Shown here in pieces: positions 38,854 through 49,600 of a stretch of 64,000 bases of DNA. Each line of letters begins with the position of its first letter. Position 1 is the stretch's first letter. The position numbers and the translations under genes were made by a program. Source of the stretch: Pseudomonadales bacterium (GTDB taxonomy: Bacteria; Pseudomonadota; Gammaproteobacteria; Pseudomonadales; Azotimanducaceae); contig WTGV01000044.1 of assembly GCA_011525295.1 (NCBI GenBank), positions 1 to 64,000 on the forward strand, in the 5' to 3' direction. The notes beneath the pieces are model-generated. The model worked only from the letters and a program-made list of their open reading frames with translations, was not told where the DNA came from and made no database searches.

Positions 38854-41800
38854 ATGAAACAGAGTGTTCACCAACGAGTTTCCTTGATAAGACTAATGGT
38901 CTTGATACCGCTTCTAGCAATGATCTCACTCCCGATCTACTTCACGTTAATCGCTGAAGAAGTAACAACCAACAACAGTTCCAACACTGACGACCGTGGC
39001 TACATCACGCTCAAAGGTACGGTGTTGAAGTTCACTAGTGTAGACGTAGAAGACTCAGGACTGGCTCGAGAATACCCACACACCTACTCTGAAGACAACC
39101 GAGATCTGACGTTGCAATTTGCTGCTGGACTCGCAGCGGGAGATATAGACGATGATGGAGATATAGATTTATACGTTGTTGGAGGGAATACGGTCCCAAA
39201 CGCACTGTACCAAAACAATGGTGATGGTACTTTCTCGGAAGTAACAGAAGAAAATGGAGTCGGAATGCTTCATTGGGGTAGCGGTCCAGCGTTTGGCGAC
39301 ATTGATAGCGACGGTGATCTAGATTTATTTGTAGGTGCAGTAGAAGATGATCCTATCTATTTATTTGACAATCAATTGAGTGATGTTGCTGCTACTTTTG
39401 TGGATATAACGGCTGATTCCGGTATCACACTTCATGCTAAGAACACTATATCAGCCACGATGTCCGACTACGATCGAGACGGTTGGATAGATTTGTTTTT
39501 AACCCATTGGGGTGAAGTTCGATTCGAACTCTCGGACACGGAAACCGTATGGAGAAACGAAGGGAGTGGGCTATTCTCAAATTCAAGCAACAGTTCCCAC
39601 ATTAGTACTTCGATCTTGGACTTAAGCACCGATTGGAGTTATACCGCAAATCTATTCGATATCGACAACGACGATGACCACGACTTGCTTCTTGTAAGTG
39701 ATTTCAACACAAGCCAAGTCTTAAAAAATTATGACGGAAAAAACTTTTACAGGACCACGGATCGTGAAGTAATCAAAGATCAAGCAGGTATGGGTGCGGC
39801 TGTGGGTGATTATGACAACGACGGGGATTTCGACTGGTTTGTCTCATCTATATACGACTTACCCTTGGGAGGAAATTGGATCGGCAACAGACTATATGAA
39901 AATGATGGGTTCGGTGGCTTTACAGACATAACACTGAAAGCTCAAGTGGAAGCGGGAAATTGGGCTTGGGGAGCTTGTACCCAAGATTTCGACAATGATG
40001 GTTACTTAGACATATTTCACGTGAATGGTTGGTTTGAACTTCCAAAATACCGTGGCGTTTCGTCCAAGTTCTTCCTTAATCTCGGCGACAGTACTTTCGA
40101 AAGCGTTGCATCAAAAATTGGTATCGACGACACTGAACAGGGCCGAGCGCTCGCTTGTTTCGATGCTGATCGAGACGGAGATATCGACATTGTCGTAGTC
40201 AATGTGAGCGAACGACACATTGTCTATTACCGTAATGACTCCGAAAACTTAGGAAACTCTCTGACGATCAAGCTTCGAGGCGCCGGACTCAATACTTATG
40301 GGATTGGCGCAAAAATTCGGGTAACCACTGAACATGGGACTCAACTACGCCAGCTCGGTGGCAGTAACAATTACGCGTCTCATAATCCCCTCGAGGTGCA
40401 TTTCGGGTTAGGCAGTGCGACGGTAGCTGATATCCACGTGGAGTGGCCTGATCGAGAACATAGTGTCACGGAATTGAACTCGGTTGAAGCGAATCAAGTC
40501 TTAACCATCGCGCAACCTGGAGAGTCTGGATTACGTTTAAGTGTACGCTTTGGCGATGGCGATGGTTTGTATGCGGCGGGCGACGTGGTAGAGATTACGG
40601 CCTCCGAGCCGGCGGAGGGTTATTACTTCAGCCATTGGATTGTTTCCGGTGGGGTCATTGGCGACCGGTATGCTGCGGTTACGACGTTTGAAATGCCGGC
40701 GACCGTCGCGACGGTGACGGCCTACTTTCTGCCGGGAGTATCGCCGACGGCGGACGTCTCGGTGGCGCGCCGCTGGAATGAAGTGTTGTTAGCGGCGATT
40801 CGCAATGACTATGCGCGTCCCACGGTGCATGCGCGGAACCTCTTTCACGTTTCCGCGGCGCAATATGACGCGTGGGCAGCCCTGGTCCGCACCCTCGATC
40901 CGAAACCGCAACCCTGGCTGTTAGGAGCGACGGAGCCCATTGCGTGTCCGTTGGAGGATTTGGATCCCTTCGACTTTGACGAGTCGGACATGGAGGCGGC
41001 GTTGAGCTATGCGAGTTTTCGACTGATCCGTCATCGCTTCTCGAAGTCGCCGGGACAGGCGCAGATCCTCCGCGACACGCACGCGCTGATGAGTTTTCTG
41101 GATTTGGACCCGGCCTTTCGGAGTACCGACTATACCACCGGCGATGCGAGCGCACTCGGCAACTACATTGCGTCCTGTTATCAAGCGTATGGAGAACAAG
41201 ACGGGGCGAATGAAGACGATGATTACAAGAACAAGAGCTACGTCCCGGTGAATCCGGCGTTAGAGCCCCATTTGCCGGGCAATCCCAACATCGTCGATCT
41301 CAATCGCTGGCAGCCGTTGCAGTTGGAGAGTTTCATCGATCAAGCGGGCAACGTGGTTGATGAGCCGCCGGAGTTTTTGAGTCCCGAATGGGGGAGCGTC
41401 GAGCCCTTTGCGCTCACCGAGGCGGACCGGAGTACCTACTCCCGCGCCGGGGAGGACTATCTCTATCGGGTTTACCATGATCCCGGTGCGCCACCGAAAA
41501 TTGACGGTATGTTGGGCTCCGAATATAAGTGGTCGCATTCCCTGGTGAGTGTCTGGTCCTCGCACTTGGACCCGACCGTGGGGCGCGGTGCGGAGCTGCT
41601 CGACATCTCGCCGAACGGGATTGGCAACATTGCCCTCGACCAGTATCCGCTCACGTTCCCGGAACATCGGAATTTCTTTGCCGAGGACGGCTTAGACCCG
41701 GGGACTGGGTATCAGGTGAATCCCGTGACGGGCGCGCCGTACGAGTCCCAGGAGGTGCCGATGGGCGACTATACGCGCGTGTTGGCTGAGTTCTGGGCGG

Positions 41801-42624
41801 ACGGCCCGGACTCGGAGACCCCGCCGGGACATTGGTTCGTGATCTTGAATACGGTCAACGACCATCCGGACTCCACGCGCAAGTTGCGCGGCGTGGGGAA
41901 TGACCGTACCGAACTGGAATGGGACGTCATTGGCTACTTCGTGCTGGGCGGGACGATGCATGACGCGGCGATCGCGGCATGGGGGGTCAAGGGTTGGTAT
42001 GACTACGTGCGACCGATTTCCTCGATTCGGGCGATGGCCGATCGGGGACAGAGTTCCGATCTGCTCCAGCCTTCCTACCATGAGCAGGGCATTCCTTTGA
42101 AGCCGGGCTATATCGAACTGATCGAGGACGACGATCCTCTGGCGGGCGACGAGGGCGAACACGTCGGCAAGATCAAACTCTTTGCGTGGCGCGGTCCCGA
42201 CTACATCGACAATCCACTCACGGACGTGGCCGGCGTGGGCTGGATCCTGGCGGAGAACTGGTGGCCGTATCAACGTCCGACGTTTGTGACGCCGCCGTTT
42301 GCGGGCTACGTCTCGGGACACTCGACCTACTCCCGCGCCGCGGCCGAAGCCTTGACGGCGTTGACGGGCAGCGCGTACTTCCCCGGCGGGATGAGCGACT
42401 TCGCGGTCGAACAAGACAACTTCTTAGTCTTTGAACGCGGACCCAGTAGGTCCTTGACGTTGCAGTGGGCCACCTACCAAGACGCTTCCGACCAATGCAG
42501 CCTCTCCCGTATCTGGGGCGGGATTCACCCACCCATCGACGACATCCCCGGACGACTCATCGGTCTCAAAATAGGACAAAATGCCTTTAATCATGCAATG
42601 TCGTTCGTTGAACCAGATGAATGA
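38854..42624 (+). CDS. FG-GAP/ASPIC-UnbV/vanadium-haloperoxidase fusion protein, copy 1
   Basis: 1256 aa. An N-terminal signal or anchor helix (about 10-35) precedes FG-GAP/VCBS-type propeller repeats (about 75-440) with repeated calcium-type loops such as DIDDDGDIDLYVVGG and DIDSDGDLDLFVG. An ASPIC/UnbV domain follows (about 455-550), then an InlB-type repeat (VEITASEPAEGYYFSHW, about 575-625). The C-terminal part (about 635-1256) is a vanadium-haloperoxidase/PAP2 domain with all three motifs: K1046-x6-R1053-P, SGH1156, and S1218-R1219-x5-H1225-x3-D1229. It likely acts outside the cytoplasm, oxidising halide with peroxide. From about 40550 onward GC rises sharply, and 40744..42576 appears identical to copy 4. 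Confidence 0.9.
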   Translation: MKQSVHQRVSLIRLMVLIPLLAMISLPIYFTLIAEEVTTNNSSNTDDRGYITLKGTVLKFTSVDVEDSGLAREYPHTYSEDNRDLTLQFAAGLAAGDIDDDGDIDLYVVGGNTVPNALYQNNGDGTFSEVTEENGVGMLHWGSGPAFGDIDSDGDLDLFVGAVEDDPIYLFDNQLSDVAATFVDITADSGITLHAKNTISATMSDYDRDGWIDLFLTHWGEVRFELSDTETVWRNEGSGLFSNSSNSSHISTSILDLSTDWSYTANLFDIDNDDDHDLLLVSDFNTSQVLKNYDGKNFYRTTDREVIKDQAGMGAAVGDYDNDGDFDWFVSSIYDLPLGGNWIGNRLYENDGFGGFTDITLKAQVEAGNWAWGACTQDFDNDGYLDIFHVNGWFELPKYRGVSSKFFLNLGDSTFESVASKIGIDDTEQGRALACFDADRDGDIDIVVVNVSERHIVYYRNDSENLGNSLTIKLRGAGLNTYGIGAKIRVTTEHGTQLRQLGGSNNYASHNPLEVHFGLGSATVADIHVEWPDREHSVTELNSVEANQVLTIAQPGESGLRLSVRFGDGDGLYAAGDVVEITASEPAEGYYFSHWIVSGGVIGDRYAAVTTFEMPATVATVTAYFLPGVSPTADVSVARRWNEVLLAAIRNDYARPTVHARNLFHVSAAQYDAWAALVRTLDPKPQPWLLGATEPIACPLEDLDPFDFDESDMEAALSYASFRLIRHRFSKSPGQAQILRDTHALMSFLDLDPAFRSTDYTTGDASALGNYIASCYQAYGEQDGANEDDDYKNKSYVPVNPALEPHLPGNPNIVDLNRWQPLQLESFIDQAGNVVDEPPEFLSPEWGSVEPFALTEADRSTYSRAGEDYLYRVYHDPGAPPKIDGMLGSEYKWSHSLVSVWSSHLDPTVGRGAELLDISPNGIGNIALDQYPLTFPEHRNFFAEDGLDPGTGYQVNPVTGAPYESQEVPMGDYTRVLAEFWADGPDSETPPGHWFVILNTVNDHPDSTRKLRGVGNDRTELEWDVIGYFVLGGTMHDAAIAAWGVKGWYDYVRPISSIRAMADRGQSSDLLQPSYHEQGIPLKPGYIELIEDDDPLAGDEGEHVGKIKLFAWRGPDYIDNPLTDVAGVGWILAENWWPYQRPTFVTPPFAGYVSGHSTYSRAAAEALTALTGSAYFPGGMSDFAVEQDNFLVFERGPSRSLTLQWATYQDASDQCSLSRIWGGIHPPIDDIPGRLIGLKIGQNAFNHAMSFVEPDE
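40744..42576 (+). repeat. 1.83-kb identical tract, member A (in haloperoxidase copy 1)
   Basis: Every stretch I compared is identical to 56570..58402 at a constant offset of 15,826, and frames read through it in other phases give identical products in both copies. The left edge grades through a partly similar zone (40551..40743, scattered differences). The right edge is abrupt after AAAATAGGA. The tract lies wholly inside the haloperoxidase domain. Confidence 0.9.
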
Positions 42625-42838
42625 AATGAAGTAAATTCTCCTGTAATCATTCGACGAGAATCAAATTTCGGGCACTAACACCACATGTCAAAGAATATGA
42701 CAAAAATTTTGCGATCCTCCAAGAACACATTGACATGTTGACGCACAGATAGTGAGTACTTAATATGCGCCGTACTGTGGGTCTAATCTCAGCGTCTCCT
42801 AAAACTAACCTTCCAAAGGTCAGAGTGCACAAATTTAT

Positions 42839-45800
42839 ATGAACACAAAGAGTGTTTGGACCATTGCATTGCATGAGATGCAAAGCCATCGCCGACTGGT
42901 GCGTACGCACATCTTTATTTGGATTGCACTCATCATTTGTGCACTCTACTATTTGGTTGTAGCCCGTAAGCACATGGAAAGTGCTAGTGTAGGCCCGATG
43001 CAAGGCATCATCAGCCCGCGGTACATTATGTCGTTGTTGAGCGGAAGCTTTGTAGCTCTGTTTTGCATCGGGGTGTTGATCCTCGTATTCGATTTACTAC
43101 GAAGGGACGAGACCAGCAGAATCCAAGAAGTCATCAGTTCTAAGCCTGTGCGAAATCTGGATTTTCTCACAGGAAGACTATTAGGCGTAATGATGACTAT
43201 GTCGATCCCTATGATCTGCTTCCTTTTCGCAATCGTGACCTATGGCGTTATTGCCGAGATATTCTCAATACCTTTCGGACAACCGGTTGTGCTGTCGAGC
43301 GTGGTTTCGTTCGTTCTGCTCGATATCGTCCCAAATTTTGCTTTTTTCGGAAGTTTAGCGATCTTAATATCAACGTTGAGCAAGTCGAGATTAGTAGCCA
43401 TACTCCTTACTGCGTTCGGTCTCGGCACACTCTTTTGGTTGAACAGCAGACTGCCACTTGACGTCGTTGCACCACTGCAAACTATTACCGGAAACGTTAT
43501 CTTTGCCTCCGAACTTACTCCTGTGTTTTTCACGCCAACAGTTGTTTTGAATCGAATCACTCTCTTGTTATTATCGATTGGTTTTTTATGCTGGTCTTCT
43601 AGTCTCGAAAAACGATTGAATCCAGTTCGATTCAGAGAGCTAGTGCTTGGTTGTACATCCTTTGCTCTAGGAGTCTTAATTTTTGGGATCATGATTGGAA
43701 CTCACCTACGTGATCTCCGTGAAGTAGACGGATGGGTCGAAGTGCACGACGACCATTTCATACCTAGCGCGTTTCCCGATGTGCGGGATATTCGAGGCCA
43801 TGTTGATATCAGGCCTGGTCAGTCGATTTCTATAGATCTTACCTTGGAAGTTAGTGTTGAATCAAGTGAGGACATTGGTTTCGTACTGTTTTCGCTGAAT
43901 CCCGGGTACAAGATTTCACAATTGAGAGTTGGTGGTGAAGAAGTTGAAGATCGTGATTTTCAAAATGGATTGCTGAAGATACCAAGGAAGTATTTCTCAT
44001 CAGACACCAACGAATTAGAAATTTCTGCGAAAGGCTTTCCTGACCTACGATTCGCCTACCTTGATTCCCTCGAAGCGATCGCTGAAGTAACAGGGCCGGA
44101 AATTCGACAATTGCGTCTCTTGGGAACGGAAAATGCGATTTTTCACAACAAATTCGTAGCACTAGTGCCTGGCATTAAATGGTATCCTACTTCCGGCACG
44201 GCGACTAATGAAGACACCTGGGAACAACGCGAAAGAGACTTCTTTACGCTCAATATCAATGTCTCAGTACCCAAAAATTGGCTCGTCGTTGGACCGGCGA
44301 AACGTGAGACAGTTGAAGACAATTCTCGAAAGACCTATCGGTTTCAGCAATCCAATTCGATCTCGGAATTTGCCCTAGTGGGTTCAAAGTTTAAATCGGC
44401 TTCAATGGAAGTAGAGGGAATCGAATTTGAAGTTTTGTATAGCGGCGCGCACAAGAGCACCTTTGAAGCGTTTGCACCGGCGATAGACAATATCCGCCAG
44501 CATTTAGGTTGGGTCATTGAGAAAATCCGCGATCAGGGGTTTAACTATACCCACCGGTCTTACGCGCTAGTGGAAGTACCTTCAACGCTTCGAGTTTTCG
44601 GTGGCGGAGTAAGCATGGACACCGTGATGTGTCCACCTGGAATGTTGATGGTCAGAGAGTCAACGCTGCCGACGTATCCAAACTTGTCTAACTTTAGCAG
44701 AGTGCCTTCAGATCAACCGGATATGACCGAGGAAGACTGGATCACATCGCAGTTTGCTGAAATCGTAGGGTACGTACAAAGTTCAATGTTTGAGAGTAGC
44801 GTGAACTACGTTCTTTATCGAGATTTACTTGTTGAGCACACCAATGCTACGCAGCAAGGCGCGCAAGCACTAAATATTCTGTTAAGAGTACTATCTGAAA
44901 CAATATTTCCAGCTCGACATGCAGATTTTGATTTCCAACTCGCCTTGAACCTAGATATTCTGGATTTAGTCAGTTTAGATCCAATTCGCTTTCTGGTATC
45001 TAGCCTACAGTGGTCCGTATTCTCGCAAGATTTAGAACGACTGAAGAAAACTCAAGCAGTTCGCAATGCACCTGAAGTGTGGGATACGGCCGCATCCTTA
45101 AGTCTACTCGATGCAGAAACACAAGCACGTAGCATCCTTGAATTACGAGCGTTGAGATTACGCGCACAATACTTCGTCGAAGTCCTCAGGGACGCGCTTG
45201 GAACTGAAGCACTAGCCCCAATATCAGCGGATTTAACGAACTCCTTTCGTGGAAAAAACTTTCTCTTCGAGGATTTCGTCGATGTGCTCTCCAATCATGG
45301 TGTAGATCTTGACCAGTTAGCCGGAGACCTGATAGCTGAGGCAAAGTTACCGGGATTTGTTGCGACTGATCCAAATATTCAAGCTCTGACAGGATCTGAG
45401 CGACCAAGTTACGAGTCCTCTTTCGTACTCCAGAATGATCAACCAGTCTCCGGACCTGTTCAACTCTCAATAGCCTACAAATCGGAAGATCCGTTTCTAG
45501 GACCCTGGAATGCCGTTTCATTGCCGCCGATTCTGGTTGGAGCAAATCAAAGGGTACGTGTTGTAATCGAAAGTCCGAAACCGGTTCAAAGCATTTGGGT
45601 CAAACCTTATCTGTCGTTAAATCGACAGCGGTTTCGCATCGACTTACCTCTCTCCGATGAGACGCAGAGTCAGGATGAGAATACCGAGAGCACTCCTTTC
45701 ATTAAGGCTATTGAGATCGTTGAGGTTGAACAACTGCCGAACTCATCCATCACAATTGACGATCTTGATCCAGAATTCTCAATCTTGGAACACCACGATA

Positions 45801-46348
45801 CATCGGTACTCTCTAGCGCATTTACTCAATTCTTCCGAAGACTCCTAGGTACCGAGAAAGTTCAACTAGACAGTGGATTACCAATGTACCAACACCAATA
45901 TCGACAGGAACCATTAGAGTGGTCTCGAAAGGTAGATCCATCCGCCTTCGGTATGTATCGACGCACGTTTGTGCTGACTACAAACAACAGTGAGCGTACA
46001 GCATCCGCAAAATTTTCCGCGAAACTTCCAAGTGTCGGTAGATGGAAACTCGAATATTATCTTCCCGATCAGTTTTTGTTGGATGAAATTCAACTGGGTG
46101 GAATGTCGTCCGTCTCAATGTTGATTTCGCTCTCTGTTAGTACGATCAACCTCGAAATATACGATGGTGTGACGACTGTACGTCACTCGATTGAAGCCTC
46201 GAATATGGTAAAGGGGTGGCACACTATTGGGAACTTTGACCTGTCAAACAAAGAGGTGGATGTGCTAGTATCGAACAAGACTAACCACAGATATCAGAGT
46301 GTAGTCGCTGATGCGATACGTTGGACTCCTATCGAGCTAGTAGATTGA
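42839..46348 (+). CDS. ABC-2-type permease with M1-like ectodomain and golvesin-like C-terminus, paralogue A
   Basis: 1169 aa. The N-terminal 290 residues are an ABC-2 permease: a cytoplasmic start (WTIALHEMQSHRRLVRTH) and about seven helices. The ectodomain (about 300-900) resembles M1-aminopeptidase-fused permeases, with GIKWYPTSGTATNEDTW, STLRVFGGGVSMDTVMCPPG and MLMVRESTLPTY. The zinc motif HExxH is absent, so peptidase activity is not expected. The C-terminal domain (about 1040-1169) resembles a golvesin/Xly-type binding module: WKLEYYLPDQ, GWHTIGNFDL and SVVADAIRWTPIE. No ABC ATPase gene lies in the window. The role may be export or surface sensing linked to the haloperoxidases; unknown. 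Confidence 0.75.
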   Translation: MNTKSVWTIALHEMQSHRRLVRTHIFIWIALIICALYYLVVARKHMESASVGPMQGIISPRYIMSLLSGSFVALFCIGVLILVFDLLRRDETSRIQEVISSKPVRNLDFLTGRLLGVMMTMSIPMICFLFAIVTYGVIAEIFSIPFGQPVVLSSVVSFVLLDIVPNFAFFGSLAILISTLSKSRLVAILLTAFGLGTLFWLNSRLPLDVVAPLQTITGNVIFASELTPVFFTPTVVLNRITLLLLSIGFLCWSSSLEKRLNPVRFRELVLGCTSFALGVLIFGIMIGTHLRDLREVDGWVEVHDDHFIPSAFPDVRDIRGHVDIRPGQSISIDLTLEVSVESSEDIGFVLFSLNPGYKISQLRVGGEEVEDRDFQNGLLKIPRKYFSSDTNELEISAKGFPDLRFAYLDSLEAIAEVTGPEIRQLRLLGTENAIFHNKFVALVPGIKWYPTSGTATNEDTWEQRERDFFTLNINVSVPKNWLVVGPAKRETVEDNSRKTYRFQQSNSISEFALVGSKFKSASMEVEGIEFEVLYSGAHKSTFEAFAPAIDNIRQHLGWVIEKIRDQGFNYTHRSYALVEVPSTLRVFGGGVSMDTVMCPPGMLMVRESTLPTYPNLSNFSRVPSDQPDMTEEDWITSQFAEIVGYVQSSMFESSVNYVLYRDLLVEHTNATQQGAQALNILLRVLSETIFPARHADFDFQLALNLDILDLVSLDPIRFLVSSLQWSVFSQDLERLKKTQAVRNAPEVWDTAASLSLLDAETQARSILELRALRLRAQYFVEVLRDALGTEALAPISADLTNSFRGKNFLFEDFVDVLSNHGVDLDQLAGDLIAEAKLPGFVATDPNIQALTGSERPSYESSFVLQNDQPVSGPVQLSIAYKSEDPFLGPWNAVSLPPILVGANQRVRVVIESPKPVQSIWVKPYLSLNRQRFRIDLPLSDETQSQDENTESTPFIKAIEIVEVEQLPNSSITIDDLDPEFSILEHHDTSVLSSAFTQFFRRLLGTEKVQLDSGLPMYQHQYRQEPLEWSRKVDPSAFGMYRRTFVLTTNNSERTASAKFSAKLPSVGRWKLEYYLPDQFLLDEIQLGGMSSVSMLISLSVSTINLEIYDGVTTVRHSIEASNMVKGWHTIGNFDLSNKEVDVLVSNKTNHRYQSVVADAIRWTPIELVD

Positions 46349-46698
46349 TGTAGTCGGAGGTTGTGTATGCGTCCAAAGCAGAGATCTGGGAGAATCAAAT
46401 TTCGTATCTCGTCCAAGATTGGGTTATGCATAGCTCGTCTGTATCGAATAAGCGTGAGAAAAATGGTGTTCCTTTAGAAGAAACAAACAAACCAATAGTT
46501 GTTAAAAAGCGTCGCTCTTCCTGTATGGTCGGTATATCTATGTCGAGCTAAGTGCCGTTGAAACCTAGTCTAATATTCTCAATCTGTCGATAAACTGGGA
46601 CTTACCGCTTTGCTCGAATCTGATTCTGTCCGTTATATAATTGTAGGTTGCCTTAAAACAAGTGGATTGAGTTTCCTCTCGAACTAAAGTATTCCTAA
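46349..46698. other. Intergenic region upstream of haloperoxidase copy 2
   Basis: 350 nt. It opens with a good ribosome-site-like GGAGG (46356..46360) 6 nt before an ATG at 46367, giving a basic 36-aa frame (MRPKQRSGRIKFRISSKIGL..., stop 46475..46477) that I do not trust as a gene. Near the end lies the TATAAT element shared with copy 3. Confidence 0.4.
46636..46641 (+). promoter_or_regulatory. Putative -10 box of haloperoxidase copy 2
   Basis: TATAAT within CCGTTATATAATTGTAGGTT, ending 58 nt before the ATG. The same context, CCGTGATATAATTACAGGTT, occurs at the same distance before copy 3. Conservation of position and sequence in otherwise diverged DNA supports a promoter; no clear -35 was found. 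Confidence 0.5.
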
Positions 46699-49600
46699 AT
46701 GCGAAACCGGACTACAAGCAATCGATCCATGGAAATTTCTCTATGCATTGGATTGTTGCTCGCACTGTTATTTCTTTGTTTCTTGCTTGTCAACAAAACT
46801 AGCACGCTACTTGCCACGGAACCGTCAGACCCAAATGACGGATCCGTTGTACCCAATGCGTTTACGACAATCACCGGTGCGGAGTTGCAGTTTACCATGC
46901 TTACCGATATCGGTCTCAATCGGACGTATCCGCATGAAGAAGATTCGTTGTCTGACAAACAGTTCTACTCCGCGGGAATCGCGTCTGGCGACATCGACGA
47001 CGACGGTGACGTCGATCTGTACGTGGTGGGAGGCAACAAGGTACCTAACGCGCTGTACTTGAACAATGGAAATGGTACGTTTGTCGATGTCGCGGAGGAA
47101 TATGGTGTAGATTTGTTACATTGGGGAAGCGGACCAGCTTTTGGCGATATCGACGGCGATGGTGATTTAGATCTGTTTGTTTCGGCGATGGAATTCGAAC
47201 CGGTGAAGATGTTTGCGAATGATAGCGAGGCAGAGACGTTCGTTGACATTACCGAGGAAGCCGGTATTGTTGTATCGTCGGAAACAAATGTATCGGCGAC
47301 CATGGCGGACTATGATCGAGATGGTTGGATCGACATCTTCCTTTCGCATTGGGGTGAAAAGCGCGAATTTATCCCAGAGACTGAAACAGTATGGCGCAAC
47401 GAAGGCGATGGACTCTTTCGCAATGCGAGTAAAGAATCAGGTGTCAGCGGAAATCTGCTAGTTTATCCTACTGAATATACGTTTACCGCAAATGTGTTTG
47501 ACATTGACAACGATTCCGATACTGATCTTCTTATGGTAGCAGACTTTGGTACAACCCAACTTCTATTGAATAACGATGGGAACAATTTCTTCGGCGCGAC
47601 TGACCGAAGGGTGATCAAAGACCAAAACGGCATGGGGACCGCAGTAGGTGATTTCGATAACGATGGGGACTTTGATTGGTTCGTCACTTCAATCTACAAC
47701 ACAAACGTTGGTGGCGAATTCTTTGGCAACAGACTCTACCAGAACGACGGGAATGGAATTTTCTCGGACATCACTGACCAAGCCCATGTCGCGAGCGGAG
47801 CGTGGGGATGGGCAGCTTGTACCAAGGATTTTGACCAGGACGGCTTCCTGGACATTTTCCATGTGAATGGATGGCGCGAATATCCATACAGAGAGACTCC
47901 CTCACGTTTGTTTTGGAACCGCCTAGACGGGACATTTCGACAAATAGCCAGACATGTTGGTATCGACGATACTGAGCAAGGCCGTGGAGTTGTGTGTTTC
48001 GATGCAGACCGTGACGGCGATATTGACATACTTGTTGTTAACGCAAGTGAACCTCATCTCGTGTTTTACCGCAACGACTCGGTGGGATTGGGCAACTACT
48101 TAGTGATCAAGCTTAGAGGCTCCGGAGACAACACTTACGGAGTTGGTTCGATTGTCAAGGTTACCACGGAATTCGGGACACAGATGCGTCAACTCGGAGG
48201 TAGCAATAATTTCGTCTCGCACAACCCACTGGAAGTGCATTTTGGGCTGGGGACTGCTACTCGAGCCGATGTGCGCGTAGAATGGCATGATGAAAGCAAC
48301 GCGGTAACGCAGTTCTCCCTGTTGGAAGTCAACAAGGTGATCACGGTGAATCAACCGGGTTATACGGGACTTCGTTTGAGCGTACGATTTGGCGACGGTG
48401 ATGGTCGTTATGATGCAGGCGAATTGGTCGCCATCGAAGCGGAAGAACCGGAAGAAGGTTATTACTTCAGTCATTGGACGGTTTCCGGCGGTTCGGTAGC
48501 CGACAAGTACTCGGCATCGACAAATTTTGAAATGCCTTCCAGTGTAGCGACGGTGACGGCACACTATGTACCTGGTGTCGCGCCCACGGCGAACGTCTCG
48601 GTAGCGCGCCGGTGGAACGAAGTGTTACTGTCGGCGATCCGCAATGACTACGCTCGTCCAACAGTGCATGCGCGCAATCTGTTTCATATCTCAGCCGCAC
48701 AATTCGATGCGTGGGCTGGTATGGTACGCGACGCTGACCCAAAGCCGAAGCCATGGTTACTGGGCTCTACGGAAGCCATCTCCTGCCCTCTTGAAGACAT
48801 CAATGCGAGTTTCACGGAAACGGACATTGAAATCGCGTTGAGTTATGCCTCGTTTCGGCTGATCCGACATCGCTTCGCCCGGTCGCCGGGCTTGAGTCAA
48901 ATCGTCAAGGACAGCAACGCGTTGATGAGTTATCTTGAATTAGACTCTGCGGATACCGACGCAGACTACACGGACGGCTCTCCCAGTGCACTGGGGAATT
49001 ACATCGCCTCATGCTATATCGCGTTCGGGCAAGCAGACTATGCGAACGAATACGACGACTACAAAAACAAGAGCTACCTACCGGTCAATCCCGCACTAGA
49101 GCCGCACCTTCCTGGCAATCCAAATATCGTCGATCTCAACCGTTGGCAACCGCTTGCGCTGGAGAACTTCATTGACCAAGCCGGCAACAACGCGAACTCT
49201 GAACCGGAGTTCTTGAGTCCGGAATGGGGTGCCGTTTTGCCTTTTGCCTTATCTCCTGACGACCTGACAGTATATACCAGGGACGGTGAAGACTATGCAT
49301 ACCAGGTTTACCATGATCCGGGCACTCCCCCGAAAATTGATGGCGCTTTAGCCGACGAATACAAGTGGTCACATTCCTTCGTCGCGGTGTGGTCGTCACA
49401 TCTGGATCCGACGGTCGGGCGAGGCGCTGAGTTGATCGACATTTCACCGAACGGCATTGGAAACATCTCCGTCGATCAATACCCGCGAGACTTTCCGGGT
49501 CATCGATCCTTCTTCCAAGACAATGGCCTAGATCCGGGACGGGGATACCGCATCAATCCCGCGACAGGTGAACCGTACGAACCCCAAATGGTGCCGTTAG

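Noticed and set aside
41692..42414. Long antisense frame (240 aa) inside the haloperoxidase domain, repeated at 57518..58240
   Set aside because: It lies opposite an obvious conserved enzyme domain in a GC-rich tract, where long antisense frames arise by chance; its product is Arg/Pro-rich with no family resemblance. It is identical in both copies only because the DNA is.
42839..46348. Active M1 aminopeptidase
   Set aside because: The ectodomain resembles M1-type fused permeases, but no HExxH zinc motif exists in either complete paralogue (the partial third copy ends before that region).
46363..46551. 62-aa frame (or 36-aa frame from 46367) after permease paralogue A
   Set aside because: The ribosome-like GGAGG is suggestive, but the products are unrelated to anything I know, basic and of random composition, and two overlapping frames compete for the same site.
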